This document shows positions 6,406-14,024 of a DNA stretch of 33,137 bases, piece by piece. The notes below the pieces were generated by a model, which saw only the letters and a list, made by a program, of their open reading frames with translations, ran no database searches and had not been told where the DNA came from. The stretch is from assembly GCA_947062675.1 (NCBI GenBank), contig CAMSQM010000033.1:1-33137 (forward strand), written 5' to 3'. The stretch's first letter is position 1; each line of letters starts with the position of its first letter. The position numbers were made by a program, and so were the translations under genes. The DNA is from an uncultured Roseburia sp. (lineage in GTDB: Bacteria > Bacillota > Clostridia > Lachnospirales > Lachnospiraceae).

Positions 6406-8196
6406 CTACGCCACACCCTCAAACTGCTTCATATAAAGTCTGTAATATGCCCCCTTTTCCCGCATCAGCTCCGCAGGACTTCCCTGCTCCAGAATCCCGC
6501 CCTGATCAATCACAAAAATCCGGTCTGCATTCTGGATCGTCGAGAGCCGGTGCGCGATCACAAAGCTGGTCCTGCCGGACAGCAGCGCCTCGATGCCTTT
6601 CTGCACCAGAATTTCCGTATGGGTGTCGATGCTGGATGTCGCCTCGTCGAGTATCAGAATCTTCGGCATTGATACCATCGTGCGCGCAAACGCTATCAGC
6701 TGACGCTGTCCGATCGAGAGACCCGCACCGTGCTCTTTGAGCTCCGTATCATATCCTTTCTCCATCTTCATAATAAAATCATGCGCGTTGACCGCTTTTG
6801 CGGCTGCAATCATCTCCTCCTCGGAGGCATCGAGCTTTCCGTAGAGGATATTATCCCGCACCGTCCCGTGAAAAATAAAATTGTCCTGCGTCATCACTCC
6901 CATCTGCCTGCGCAGACTCTCAATCGAGACTTTCGTCAGATCATACCCGTCCACTGTGATAACGCCCTCTTCAATATCGTAAAACCGGCTGATCAGATTT
7001 ACAATCGTCGTCTTTCCCGCCCCGGTCGGGCCGACAAGCGCGATCGTCTCCCCGGGCGCCGCGCGGAAGTTTACATCGCGCAGCACTTTCGTCTCCGCCG
7101 GCGTCCCTTTGTCATAAGTAAAGCTGACGTGGGAAAACTCCACCGCCCCCTTTATATCGGGCAGCTCCTGTACATCCGCCGCATCCGTGATATCCGCCTC
7201 CGTATCCAGGATATCAAAAATCCTCTCCGCCGCGGTCAGGTTGGTCACAAGATTATTATAAAAACTGCTCAGATTCATAATCGGGTTCCAGAACATGTTG
7301 ATATATGTGCCAAAGGCAACGAGAAGTCCGATCGAAATCTTCTCAAACCCGAGAAAACGGATTCCGACCAGATAGAGCATCATCGCGCCGATCCCCCAGC
7401 AGAAATCAATGACAGGTCCGAACATGTCCGCATATGTCACCGCGTCCACAAAAGCCCGCTGGTGTTCATCCGCGAGGTTTCCGAAAATCTCCCGCGTCTC
7501 ATCTTCCGCCCCGAAACTCTGCACGACATTCATGCCCGCAATATCTTCATGCACGTAGGCGTTCAGGTTCGACGACTTTTTGCGGAATATCTGCCAGCGC
7601 CTGTGAGAAGCCTTTTGTACAAGCCAGATTCCTGCCATCATCAGCGGAATCGTGGACAGCGACGCCAGCGCCAGCCGGTAATCCTTTGCCACCATTATGA
7701 CCACAACCCCCAGCACCGTGATAAACTCCGGAATCAGGGTTGTGACCATATTCACAAGTACATCCTTCAGGGAATTGACATCCCCGATAATCCGCGCCAG
7801 AATCTTTCCGGTCGGCCTGCTGTCAAAAAATGAAAATGACAGCGTCTGAATATGCTCATACAGATCCTGCCGGATTTGCAGCAGGATCTTATTGGAAACG
7901 ACTGACATCACATACATTCGTATTTTTACCATGATGATAAAAATCACATTGAGCACCAGCGCCATGATTCCCAGGCGCACCAGCCCGTTAAAATCCGAAG
8001 CTGCAATATAATGGTCGATTGCCTCCTCGATAATCAGCGGGTTTACCAGCGAGATCGCGACCGTCACGCCCATGCAGACCAGTACCCCCGCCAGAATCCA
8101 TTTATATTTTAATAAGTAGGAAAACAGCCGCTTTAAGATCTTCTTTTTGTCGGTGTTCTCCATAAATTCATCTTCACGAAATGAATTGACAGCCAT
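6406..8196 (-). CDS. ABC exporter half-transporter, subunit with degenerate signature (BmrD/TM288-like)
   Basis: 596 residues: an N-terminal six-helix exporter domain (about 30-330) and a C-terminal ATPase domain. Visible motifs: Walker A GPTGAGKTT (389-397), Q-loop Gln 437, signature LSIGQ (493-497) instead of LSGGQ, Walker B ILILDEATSSID with catalytic Glu 518, and H-loop His 549. It has the full catalytic set in its own Walker B but an altered signature. Its partner, encoded 38 bp upstream, shows the opposite pattern, so the two form a heterodimer with one active and one degenerate ATP site, like BmrC/BmrD, TM287/288 or LmrCD. Such exporters move drugs, lipids or peptides out of the cell. 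The substrate here is unknown. The start at 8196 has GGGAGGG somewhat far upstream; the ATG at 8163 is an alternative. Confidence 0.9.
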   Translation of the reverse strand: MAVNSFREDEFMENTDKKKILKRLFSYLLKYKWILAGVLVCMGVTVAISLVNPLIIEEAIDHYIAASDFNGLVRLGIMALVLNVIFIIMVKIRMYVMSVVSNKILLQIRQDLYEHIQTLSFSFFDSRPTGKILARIIGDVNSLKDVLVNMVTTLIPEFITVLGVVVIMVAKDYRLALASLSTIPLMMAGIWLVQKASHRRWQIFRKKSSNLNAYVHEDIAGMNVVQSFGAEDETREIFGNLADEHQRAFVDAVTYADMFGPVIDFCWGIGAMMLYLVGIRFLGFEKISIGLLVAFGTYINMFWNPIMNLSSFYNNLVTNLTAAERIFDILDTEADITDAADVQELPDIKGAVEFSHVSFTYDKGTPAETKVLRDVNFRAAPGETIALVGPTGAGKTTIVNLISRFYDIEEGVITVDGYDLTKVSIESLRRQMGVMTQDNFIFHGTVRDNILYGKLDASEEEMIAAAKAVNAHDFIMKMEKGYDTELKEHGAGLSIGQRQLIAFARTMVSMPKILILDEATSSIDTHTEILVQKGIEALLSGRTSFVIAHRLSTIQNADRIFVIDQGGILEQGSPAELMREKGAYYRLYMKQFEGVA

Positions 8197-8234
8197 ATTT
8201 ACCGATTTCCCTCCCGTCTCTTTTCGAGGATAAT

Positions 8235-9971
8235 TTATGCCGTCTCCGCCGCATCTGCCGGAAACGCCCCGTACTGTGCCATATAAGTGTCATAATAGAG
8301 ACCCTTTTTCCGAAGCAGCTCCTCGTGCGTCCCGCGCTCCGCGATTCTCCCGTCCTCGAGGTAAATAATCTCGTCCGCATGGCGCACCGCCGAGATGCGG
8401 TGTGCGATAATCACTTTCGTCGTGTCGGAAAGCGCGCCCAGCGTTTTCTGAATCTCATGTTCCGTCTCCATGTCGAGCGCTGAGGTGGAATCATCCAGCA
8501 CAAGAACCGGACTGTGCTTCGCCAGTGCGCGCGCTATGCTGATCCGCTGTTTCTGCCCTCCGGAGAGACCGACGCCGCGCTCTCCGATCACGGTCCCGTA
8601 CTGCTCATCCATCTTCTCGATAAAATCCCGCGCCTCTGCATGTTCCGCCGCAAGACGCACCTCCTCAATCGGAAGCTGTCTGCGCTGTCCCATGCGGATA
8701 TTTTCCTCAATCGTATCCGAGAAGAGAAACACGTCCTGCAGCACCACCGCGATGCTGCTGCGCAGCTGCTTTAAGGACAGATCCCGGACATCCGCTCCGT
8801 CCACCTTCACGACGCCCTCCGTCACGTCATAAAACCTCTGCAGCAGATTGATAATCGAGGATTTACCGGAACCGGTGGCCCCCATTATGCCAAGCGTGCT
8901 TCCCGCCGGAACCATAAAGCTGATATCCTTCAGAATCTCCTTTTCCTCCAGCGAAAACGACACATGCTCAAACTCGATCCTTCCCTCCACTTTGTCGAGA
9001 TGTACCGGCTGTTCCCGGTTGCGGATCATCGCCTGCTCTCCGTAAATCTTCCGGATCTTCCGGTAGGATGCGAGCGCCGCAGAGACGTCATTCGTCAGCC
9101 ATCCCAGCATTTCCATCGGCCAGGTACAGTTTCTGCTGTACTCCACAAACGCCACCAGCGCGCCGAGCGTCATCTCACCGTTCATCACAAAAAGCCCGCC
9201 AAGGATCGTTGTGCAGACCGGAAGCGCCTTCCCCACAAACTGGAACAGTGGATAATAGCGCACAAGCACCTTCGACTGTGTAATATTGAGCTCATAATAG
9301 CGGCTGTTGTGGGACAGAAACTTCTCCACCTCGTGCTTCTCCCTCGCAAACGCCTTCACCGTCCGGACGCCGGCAAGGTTTTCCTCCGCGACCGTGGTCA
9401 GCGCGGCATTCTCCTCACTGATCTGCTCATATACCTTATCCAGCTTCCGCTCCATCACAATCGCCACAACGCCGCAGACAATCATTGTAAAGAGCGGCAC
9501 AAGCGCCAGCTTCCAGTTGCGGGCGAACATACAGTAGAGCACAAAACCGGCGTGGATGACGACCTCGATCACGAGCATCCCCACAAAACCGAGCGCATTC
9601 CAGACCCTGTCAACGTCGTCCTTGACCCGCGCCATCAGCTCTCCCGTATTCACATTGTCAAAATAATTCATGGACAGCGTCTGAATATGATCAAACAGAT
9701 CCTTCCGCATCTGCGACCCGATCTTCGACGCAATCCGGTCAAATGAAATCTCCTTGCAGTACCCGAACAGGCACCGTCCGATCCCGACCACCACAATTCC
9801 TGCCAGAAATCTGGTCAGAAGCTCCAGCTTTCCTCCCAGAATTACCTCGTCCACGATATCCTGCGTGATCTTCGGATATACCATATCCAGGACAATCGCA
9901 GCCACCATACAGACGACTGCAAGCAAATATCCCGCCCAGTGGCGTCCGATATACGTGTGTAACTTTTTCAC
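8235..9971 (-). CDS. ABC exporter half-transporter, subunit with degenerate Walker B (BmrC/TM287-like)
   Basis: 578 residues from a GTG at 9971 that has a near-ideal AAAGGAGG six nt upstream; the longer frame from 10007 includes that site and is unlikely. Six membrane helices precede the ATPase domain. Motifs: Walker A GATGSGKSS, canonical signature LSGGQKQRISIARAL, Walker B VLVLDDSTSALD with Asp replacing the catalytic Glu, and a normal H-loop (IIAHRIS). The Asp marks the degenerate ATP site that is completed by the altered LSIGQ of the partner. First gene of the unit, preceded by a long leader with a small ORF and an intrinsic terminator, suggesting attenuation control. Multidrug or lipid export is the usual function of this family; the specific cargo is unknown. 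Confidence 0.9.
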   Translation of the reverse strand: MKKLHTYIGRHWAGYLLAVVCMVAAIVLDMVYPKITQDIVDEVILGGKLELLTRFLAGIVVVGIGRCLFGYCKEISFDRIASKIGSQMRKDLFDHIQTLSMNYFDNVNTGELMARVKDDVDRVWNALGFVGMLVIEVVIHAGFVLYCMFARNWKLALVPLFTMIVCGVVAIVMERKLDKVYEQISEENAALTTVAEENLAGVRTVKAFAREKHEVEKFLSHNSRYYELNITQSKVLVRYYPLFQFVGKALPVCTTILGGLFVMNGEMTLGALVAFVEYSRNCTWPMEMLGWLTNDVSAALASYRKIRKIYGEQAMIRNREQPVHLDKVEGRIEFEHVSFSLEEKEILKDISFMVPAGSTLGIMGATGSGKSSIINLLQRFYDVTEGVVKVDGADVRDLSLKQLRSSIAVVLQDVFLFSDTIEENIRMGQRRQLPIEEVRLAAEHAEARDFIEKMDEQYGTVIGERGVGLSGGQKQRISIARALAKHSPVLVLDDSTSALDMETEHEIQKTLGALSDTTKVIIAHRISAVRHADEIIYLEDGRIAERGTHEELLRKKGLYYDTYMAQYGAFPADAAETA

Positions 9972-10082
9972 AAAAAACCTCCTTTTCCCCTCCCCGGGTA
10001 TCAGCATGTCAGCACATTTCCCTGAAAATCCACATCCCTCTTCCGGCCCTGCGATTCTGGCTGCAACTGCATTTTTACACGC

Positions 10083-10114
10083 AAAAAAGCCCGCGGCTGC
10101 TGATTACCGCGGAC
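10083..10114 (-). terminator. Intrinsic terminator/attenuator in the exporter leader
   Basis: On the minus strand the RNA reads GUCCGCGG, a 10-nt loop, CCGCGGGC, then UUUUUU (10088-10083). The CCGCGG arms are at 10107-10112 and 10091-10096, extended by U-G and G-C pairs. It lies about 120 nt after the small ORF and 111 nt before the exporter start codon, with no complete gene of its own to end apart from the small ORF. That position is typical of a regulatory attenuator. Confidence 0.75.
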
Positions 10115-10235
10115 TGCGCCATTCACTGGAACCGGCTTTGTCAACTGCAGTGCTCTCTGCGGGAAATCCGGTCTCCCTGCAGTATACACCCGGACAGCCT
10201 CCCACTGTCACCGTGCAAAAACACTGCCCCGTCTG

Positions 10236-10349
10236 TCAGGGCTGTCTGACAAAATCCACCGAGGTAATATCATGATTGTTCTTCCTGTTATTCTGTTCTG
10301 CGATCTTTCTTCCACCTGTCAGTCCGGAATTTGTAAAACTTCTCATCAT
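10236..10349 (-). CDS. 37-residue small ORF, possible leader peptide of the ABC exporter
   Basis: Starts at one of two adjacent ATGs (10349 or 10346) after AAGAGAGG and ends with TGA at 10236. The peptide is hydrophilic and basic (begins MMRSFTNSGLTGGRKIAEQ, ends ITSVDFVRQP), with no signal peptide, membrane helix or cysteines. A good sigma-A promoter lies 50 nt upstream. Downstream the RNA can form alternative folds: TGTCAG/CTGACA around the stop codon (10234-10251), or GACAGCC at the ORF end (10246-10240) with GGCTGTC (10199-10193). Then follow the terminator and the exporter genes. In B. subtilis the bmrB leader ORF controls bmrCD by ribosome-mediated attenuation; an equivalent role is my inference. 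I see no sequence resemblance to BmrB that I could vouch for. Confidence 0.6.
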   Translation of the reverse strand: MMRSFTNSGLTGGRKIAEQNNRKNNHDITSVDFVRQP

Positions 10350-10397
10350 TCTTACCTCTCTTTCCTTATTATTCAGTCTCTTAAACTGCATAGCATC

Positions 10398-10427
10398 AGT
10401 ATAGGCACAACGTGCTTCCTTTGTCAA
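10398..10427 (-). promoter_or_regulatory. Sigma-A promoter of the exporter leader
   Basis: Minus strand TTGACA (10427-10422), 18-nt spacer, TATACT (10403-10398). Expected start near 10391, giving a leader of about 420 nt before the first transporter codon. Confidence 0.8.
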
Positions 10428-10428
10428 G

Positions 10429-10456
10429 GAATTTCTCAATAATTTCCAACATAATT
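10429..10456 (+). promoter_or_regulatory. Possible sigma-G-type promoter for the SASP gene
   Basis: GAATT (10429-10433), 16-nt spacer, CATAATT (10450-10456) is close to the forespore sigma-G consensus (GHATR / CATNHTA) but each box has one mismatch and the spacing is slightly short. Given because SASP genes are normally read by sigma-G. Confidence 0.25.
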
Positions 10457-10486
10457 TTGTCCGGTCTGTCAATAATAAAATCAGGA

Positions 10487-10510
10487 ACCACGGTAAGTTG
10501 TTACCGCGGT
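10487..10510. repeat. Hairpin ACCACGGTAA/TTACCGCGGT
   Basis: ACCACGGTAA (10487-10496) and TTACCGCGGT (10501-10510) pair with one mismatch around GTTG. It lies in the 5' region of the SASP gene and upstream of the divergent exporter promoter. No U-tract follows on the plus strand. Confidence 0.45.
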
Positions 10511-10549
10511 CCCGGAAAGAAAATAACACAATCTATGGAGGTGAAAACC

Positions 10550-10768
10550 ATGAGCTCATCGAACAGTTCAGGTTCCAACAGCAGCCAGATGGCTGTACCG
10601 CAGGCAAAAGAAGCAATGAATCGTTTTAAGCAGGAAGTCGCAAGTGAGATTGGTGTACCTTTAAAAGAAGGCTACAACGGCGACCTGACCTCTGCACAGG
10701 CAGGCAGCATCGGCGGCGAGATGGTCAAGAAAATGATCATGAAGCAGGAAGAGCAGATGTCCAGATAA
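10550..10768 (+). CDS. Alpha/beta-type small acid-soluble spore protein
   Basis: 72 residues from the ATG at 10550 with GGAGG ahead. After a Ser/Asn-rich N-terminus come the two family signatures: AMNRFKQEVASEIGVPLKEGYNGDLTS-type first block (seen here across residues about 20-45, including the GPR protease cleavage region around SEIGV) and GSIGGEMVKKMI in the second block. These proteins coat spore DNA in the forespore, protecting it from UV and chemicals, and are degraded by GPR at germination to supply amino acids. The gene stands alone between the divergent exporter leader and its own terminator. It shows that the organism belongs to a spore-forming lineage. Confidence 0.93.
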   Translation: MSSSNSSGSNSSQMAVPQAKEAMNRFKQEVASEIGVPLKEGYNGDLTSAQAGSIGGEMVKKMIMKQEEQMSR

Positions 10769-10800
10769 CACACGAAAAGCAATACCCGGATACAGATCGC

Positions 10801-10845
10801 GCCGTGTCAGCAGCAATGCTTCTGCTGACGCGGCACGATTTTATT
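10801..10845 (+). terminator. Intrinsic terminator of the SASP gene
   Basis: GCCGTGTCAGCAG (10801-10813) pairs with CTGCTGACGCGGC (10822-10834) with a single G-T wobble, followed by ACGATTTTATT. It starts 32 nt after the stop codon. Confidence 0.8.
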
Positions 10846-10914
10846 CCTGTGGAAACCATATTTTGCGGAACCATGATCCATAAAAACCATGATCTATGTG
10901 AGCCATAATCTGTT

Positions 10915-11466
10915 CTATGATTTATATACCAGCCCTTTCCGGATCTGCTCCACCGCCGCGTCATCCGCAAAATAGCGGACGATCTCAAGCGCAAACGGAA
11001 TCGCAGTCCCCATACCACGGCTGGTAATTATATTGGCGTCCACTACCACATCATCCCCGCGCACGACGGCCCCTGTCAGTTTCTCCTCAAATCCCGGATG
11101 ACACGTCGCACATTTCCCGTTTAAAATTCCCGCGGCGCCCAGCACAGACGGCGCGGCACAGATCGCACAGACCAGCTTCCCTTCTGCCGCAAACTCTCTG
11201 ATCACGGTGTTCACCGTCTCATCCTCACCCAGCGCAAGTGTCCCTGGCATCCCTCCGGGAAGCACGATCCCGTCCAGCTCACCGTAATCTGCCTCCGCCG
11301 CCGTCTCATCCGCCAGAAAGGTTATCCCGTGAGAACCTGTCACCTCTTTTTTCCCGGAAACAGAGATCATCACGATCTCCATCTTCGCCCTGCGCACCAC
11401 ATCCACCACGGTGAGGCCCTCAATCTCCTCGCAGCCGTCCGCCATAAAAATTCCGATTCTGCTCAT
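10915..11466 (-). CDS. DJ-1/PfpI family protein (ThiJ/YajL-like)
   Basis: 183 residues. The DJ-1 fold is recognisable: MSRIGIFMADGCEEIEG at the N-terminus with the conserved Glu, GIVLPGGMPG, and the nucleophile elbow AICAAPSVLG with the reactive Cys. Family members act as glyoxalase III/deglycase-like enzymes, chaperones or peptidase-like proteins in stress defence; which applies here cannot be told. The ATG at 11466 is chosen because AGGAGG lies ten nt upstream and a near-consensus promoter sits just beyond; a longer frame to 11526 would run through that promoter. Single gene, divergent from the AraC-type regulator, so the intergenic region may be co-regulated. Confidence 0.88.
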   Translation of the reverse strand: MSRIGIFMADGCEEIEGLTVVDVVRRAKMEIVMISVSGKKEVTGSHGITFLADETAAEADYGELDGIVLPGGMPGTLALGEDETVNTVIREFAAEGKLVCAICAAPSVLGAAGILNGKCATCHPGFEEKLTGAVVRGDDVVVDANIITSRGMGTAIPFALEIVRYFADDAAVEQIRKGLVYKS

Positions 11467-11502
11467 AGCACAGATTCCTCCTGTTCTTTTTGTCCTGACT
11501 TC

Positions 11503-11531
11503 ATTATAAGCCTTCTGAAAATCCACGTCAA
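11503..11531 (-). promoter_or_regulatory. Sigma-A promoter of the DJ-1 gene
   Basis: Minus strand TTGACG (11531-11526), 17-nt spacer, TATAAT (11508-11503). It lies 37 nt upstream of the chosen start codon. Confidence 0.85.
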
Positions 11532-11614
11532 TCTCACAGAAGACTCCGGCACCGGATAAACTGATTCTGACAAACCAAAGCAGGAAATGGCAGGATTTTC
11601 AGTGTGGGGCATGC

Positions 11615-11620
11615 TATAAT
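11615..11620 (+). promoter_or_regulatory. Extended -10 promoter of the AraC-type regulator
   Basis: TGCTATAAT with TATAAT at 11615-11620, 35 nt before the ATG. No good -35 box is visible, which extended -10 promoters tolerate. Confidence 0.55.
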
Positions 11621-11654
11621 ACCAGAGTAATCAGCAGCAGGGAGGAAGAAAAAT

Positions 11655-12587
11655 ATGGACTGGACGACGGATTTAAAGAATGCAATCGGGTATATGGAAG
11701 AAAATCTCCTCGCGGACATCGGTGTTCAGGAAGTGGCGGATGCGGTACATATCTCGCCTTTCTATTTCCACAGGGGCTTTAAAATCGTGACAGGTTACTC
11801 CGTCAGTGAATACTTAAGAAACCGCAGGCTGTACCTGGCAGGGCTGGACATTCTGAAGAAAAACCGTCAGGAAACGGAAAATCAGTACACCTGTGCAGAG
11901 GCCGGAAATGAAAAAATTATTGATCTGGCACACAAATACGGGTATAACACTCCGGAAAGCTTTACCAGAGCGTTTATACGTTTTCACGGCCTGTCCCCCC
12001 TGCAGCTTCGGAAACATCCACATCAGATCAGGGTCTTTCTTCCGCTGCATGTGGAAATTATAGTAAAAGGAGGCAGACAAATGGAATTTACAATTGAAAA
12101 AAGAGATGCGATGAGGATGATCGGGTTTAAAAAGACTATTTCCCACGAAACTTCTTATCAGGATATCCCCGCATTCTGGAACTGGTTCTGTCAGAAGTAC
12201 TGCGGCGATGCGGCGTGTGAGCCGGGAGAGGAGAAGATACGGCAGACCATCGCAGAGTGCATGGTGGGAGAGTTCGGCGTCTGTATGGAAGAAGAGACGA
12301 ACACAGAGAGTTTCTGCTATTATATCGCGGGCTCATATCAGGGCAACGAGGTGCCGGAAGGAATGACGGTTTTTGAGATTCCCGCAGGCGAATGGGCAGA
12401 ATTTAAATGCACCGGGAGCATACCGGATGCGCTGCAGACAGTCAACACCCGGATTTTCAACGAATGGCTTCCCGGAAACAGGGAGTATGAAATAGCGTTT
12501 CACGCCAGTATCGAATGGTATTCCAAAGGCGACACCAGAAGCGACCGTTATGAAAGCGGCATCTGGATCCCAGTGAAGCGTCTGTAA
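11655..12587 (+). CDS. AraC family transcriptional regulator with GyrI-like effector domain
   Basis: 310 residues. The N-terminal 110 residues are an AraC-type DNA-binding domain with two helix-turn-helix units: IGVQEVADAVHISPFYFHRGFK and, with the usual spacing, IIDLAHKYGYNTPESFTRAFIRFHGLSP. An unusual stretch between the two (about 60-90, KKNRQETENQYTCAEAGNEK) is slightly longer than normal. From about residue 140 comes a GyrI/BacR-like effector-binding domain (MEFTIEKRDAMRMIGFKKTIS ... IPAGEWAEFKCTG ... HASIEWYS), which in relatives such as Rob and BltR-type proteins binds small hydrophobic molecules. The start is set by GGGAGGAAG. It is divergent from the DJ-1 gene; its targets are unknown, and the nearby exporter is one candidate. 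Confidence 0.9.
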   Translation: MDWTTDLKNAIGYMEENLLADIGVQEVADAVHISPFYFHRGFKIVTGYSVSEYLRNRRLYLAGLDILKKNRQETENQYTCAEAGNEKIIDLAHKYGYNTPESFTRAFIRFHGLSPLQLRKHPHQIRVFLPLHVEIIVKGGRQMEFTIEKRDAMRMIGFKKTISHETSYQDIPAFWNWFCQKYCGDAACEPGEEKIRQTIAECMVGEFGVCMEEETNTESFCYYIAGSYQGNEVPEGMTVFEIPAGEWAEFKCTGSIPDALQTVNTRIFNEWLPGNREYEIAFHASIEWYSKGDTRSDRYESGIWIPVKRL

Positions 12588-12730
12588 TAAAGTCCGCAGC
12601 ACCGCGCCACCTTCTGCCCCTGTTTTCTTGTAATGGGGGCGGAATTGTGCTATATTTTCTGATAGATGAAAAATCTTTCACCAGTCACCGGTAAGATTAT
12701 CAGCCGCTCACAGAGAAAGGAATCTTTATC

Positions 12731-13174
12731 ATGGAAATAGAACGCAAATATCTCGTCTCCCGTCTCCCGGAACACCTCGACCGGTATCCGTGCCGGCACA
12801 TCGAACAGGGATATCTGAATACGGATCCCGTGGTGCGCGTCCGGCGCTCGGATGACACATACACCCTCACCTACAAGGGGAAAGGATTTCTGGCCCGGGA
12901 AGAATACAATCTGCCGCTGAATGAAGCCGCCTATCTGCACCTTCGCGAAAAGACAGACGGCATTCTGATCCGGAAACGCCGTTACCAGATCCCGTATATG
13001 GATAAATATACGATTGAACTTGATCTTTTTGAGGGAGAACTCGCTCCCCTGCAGCTGGCGGAAGTGGAATTTGAGACGGAGGCCGAGGCCGGAACATTCG
13101 TACCGCCGGACTGGTTCGGGGAGGACGTGACCTTCCTGCCGGATTATCATAACAGCACTTTAAGCCGTCTATGA
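12731..13174 (+). CDS. CYTH domain protein (triphosphate-processing)
   Basis: 147 residues. The hallmark E-x-E-x-K lies at residues 2-6 (MEIERKYLV), followed by charged strands R-V-R (VVRVRRSDD), TYKGKG, a basic IRKRRY and acidic E-L-D, VEFETE, as in the beta-barrel tunnel of CYTH enzymes. The family hydrolyses inorganic triphosphate or thiamine triphosphate, or cyclises ATP, using metal ions; short bacterial members are mostly triphosphatases. An AAGGAAT sits upstream of the ATG. It converges on the GNAT gene, with 10 bp between stop codons. Confidence 0.88.
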   Translation: MEIERKYLVSRLPEHLDRYPCRHIEQGYLNTDPVVRVRRSDDTYTLTYKGKGFLAREEYNLPLNEAAYLHLREKTDGILIRKRRYQIPYMDKYTIELDLFEGELAPLQLAEVEFETEAEAGTFVPPDWFGEDVTFLPDYHNSTLSRL

Positions 13175-13184
13175 CAGAGCCTGC

Positions 13185-14024
13185 TCAGTCCCGTCTTATC
13201 TCATAACACACATACTCATGGTCAGGATGATATCCCAGCTTCTGTGCCAGGGCCACCGACCACAGATTCTGTGCATCCCAGCTCGCATACCATCCGCGCT
13301 TTCTGCACTCCAGAATCAGGCGCGCACAGCAGGCGCCGGCGAGGCCCCTCCGCCGGTATTCCGCCTTCGTGTCAACCTCGATCTCTATCCCGCCCCTGTA
13401 TCCGGAATAGGAGCCCGCTCCCGATACTATCTCCCCGTCTCTCAGGATCACCATGCCCAGACCATACTCCCGGTACTGCGCATAGTCCCGGTACTGCGCC
13501 ACCAGATCCCTGCACCAGGGAATCTCCAGACAGCGCCGGAACAATTCCTCATCAATCTGCCGGAGCTGATAACCACTGGGAAGCTCCCTGGCCATCCGCA
13601 TAAGCACGGCCTCATCAAATACATCCGGTTCCTTGCGGATCGCATAGCGCGTCACCTTTTTCGCCCTGCTCCCGTAACATTCCCTGATCATCTCTCCCCA
13701 CGCGGGAGTCTGCGGAACAAGAATCAGAAAATCCTGTCTGCGCCACGGCGGCCCGTACTCCGTCAGCTCACGGTCCGGCTGTCCCGCAAAAAAGCAGAAA
13801 TCCCCGAGGAGCGCCATCGCGGCGGACGGCAGACCGGGATGTCCGCTCATCCCGGCGTTTTCCGCACATCCCCCTGCGGCAGTCTCCCCGCGCACAGCCG
13901 GCCCGTCACCGGAAACCGCATACAGTTGTCCCATCACATTCTGCAGACAGGACCATATCATCGTCTCCTGCCAGCCCGCAAACAGCCCCGCGACTGTCTC
14001 CGGCTGTTTTACCTCATAAACCAC
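13185..14024 (-). CDS. GNAT family N-acetyltransferase
   Basis: 279 residues from the GTG at 14024, chosen for GGGGAGGGGG six nt upstream; the frame extends to 14102 but that part overlaps the preceding gene. The C-terminal third has the GNAT fold: MVILRDGEIVSGAGSYS, then EIEVDTKAEYRRRGLAGACC containing the acetyl-CoA pyrophosphate loop (R-R-R-G-L-A), and WDAQNLWSVALAQKLGY, the usual final motif. The N-terminal half is not recognisable and contains a Gly/Ala-rich segment. It resembles the GNAT group seen in Firmicutes with about 260-280 residues. It acetylates an unknown amine. It overlaps the upstream methyltransferase by 11 bp, so the two are translationally coupled. Confidence 0.85.
   Translation of the reverse strand: MVYEVKQPETVAGLFAGWQETMIWSCLQNVMGQLYAVSGDGPAVRGETAAGGCAENAGMSGHPGLPSAAMALLGDFCFFAGQPDRELTEYGPPWRRQDFLILVPQTPAWGEMIRECYGSRAKKVTRYAIRKEPDVFDEAVLMRMARELPSGYQLRQIDEELFRRCLEIPWCRDLVAQYRDYAQYREYGLGMVILRDGEIVSGAGSYSGYRGGIEIEVDTKAEYRRRGLAGACCARLILECRKRGWYASWDAQNLWSVALAQKLGYHPDHEYVCYEIRRD

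Noticed and set aside
6730-7833. 367-codon plus-strand frame opposite the ABC exporter subunit
   Set aside because: Shadow of the ATPase and membrane domains on the other strand; no family features of its own.
12650-13150. 166-codon minus-strand frame opposite the CYTH gene
   Set aside because: Complementary-strand shadow of a well-identified gene.
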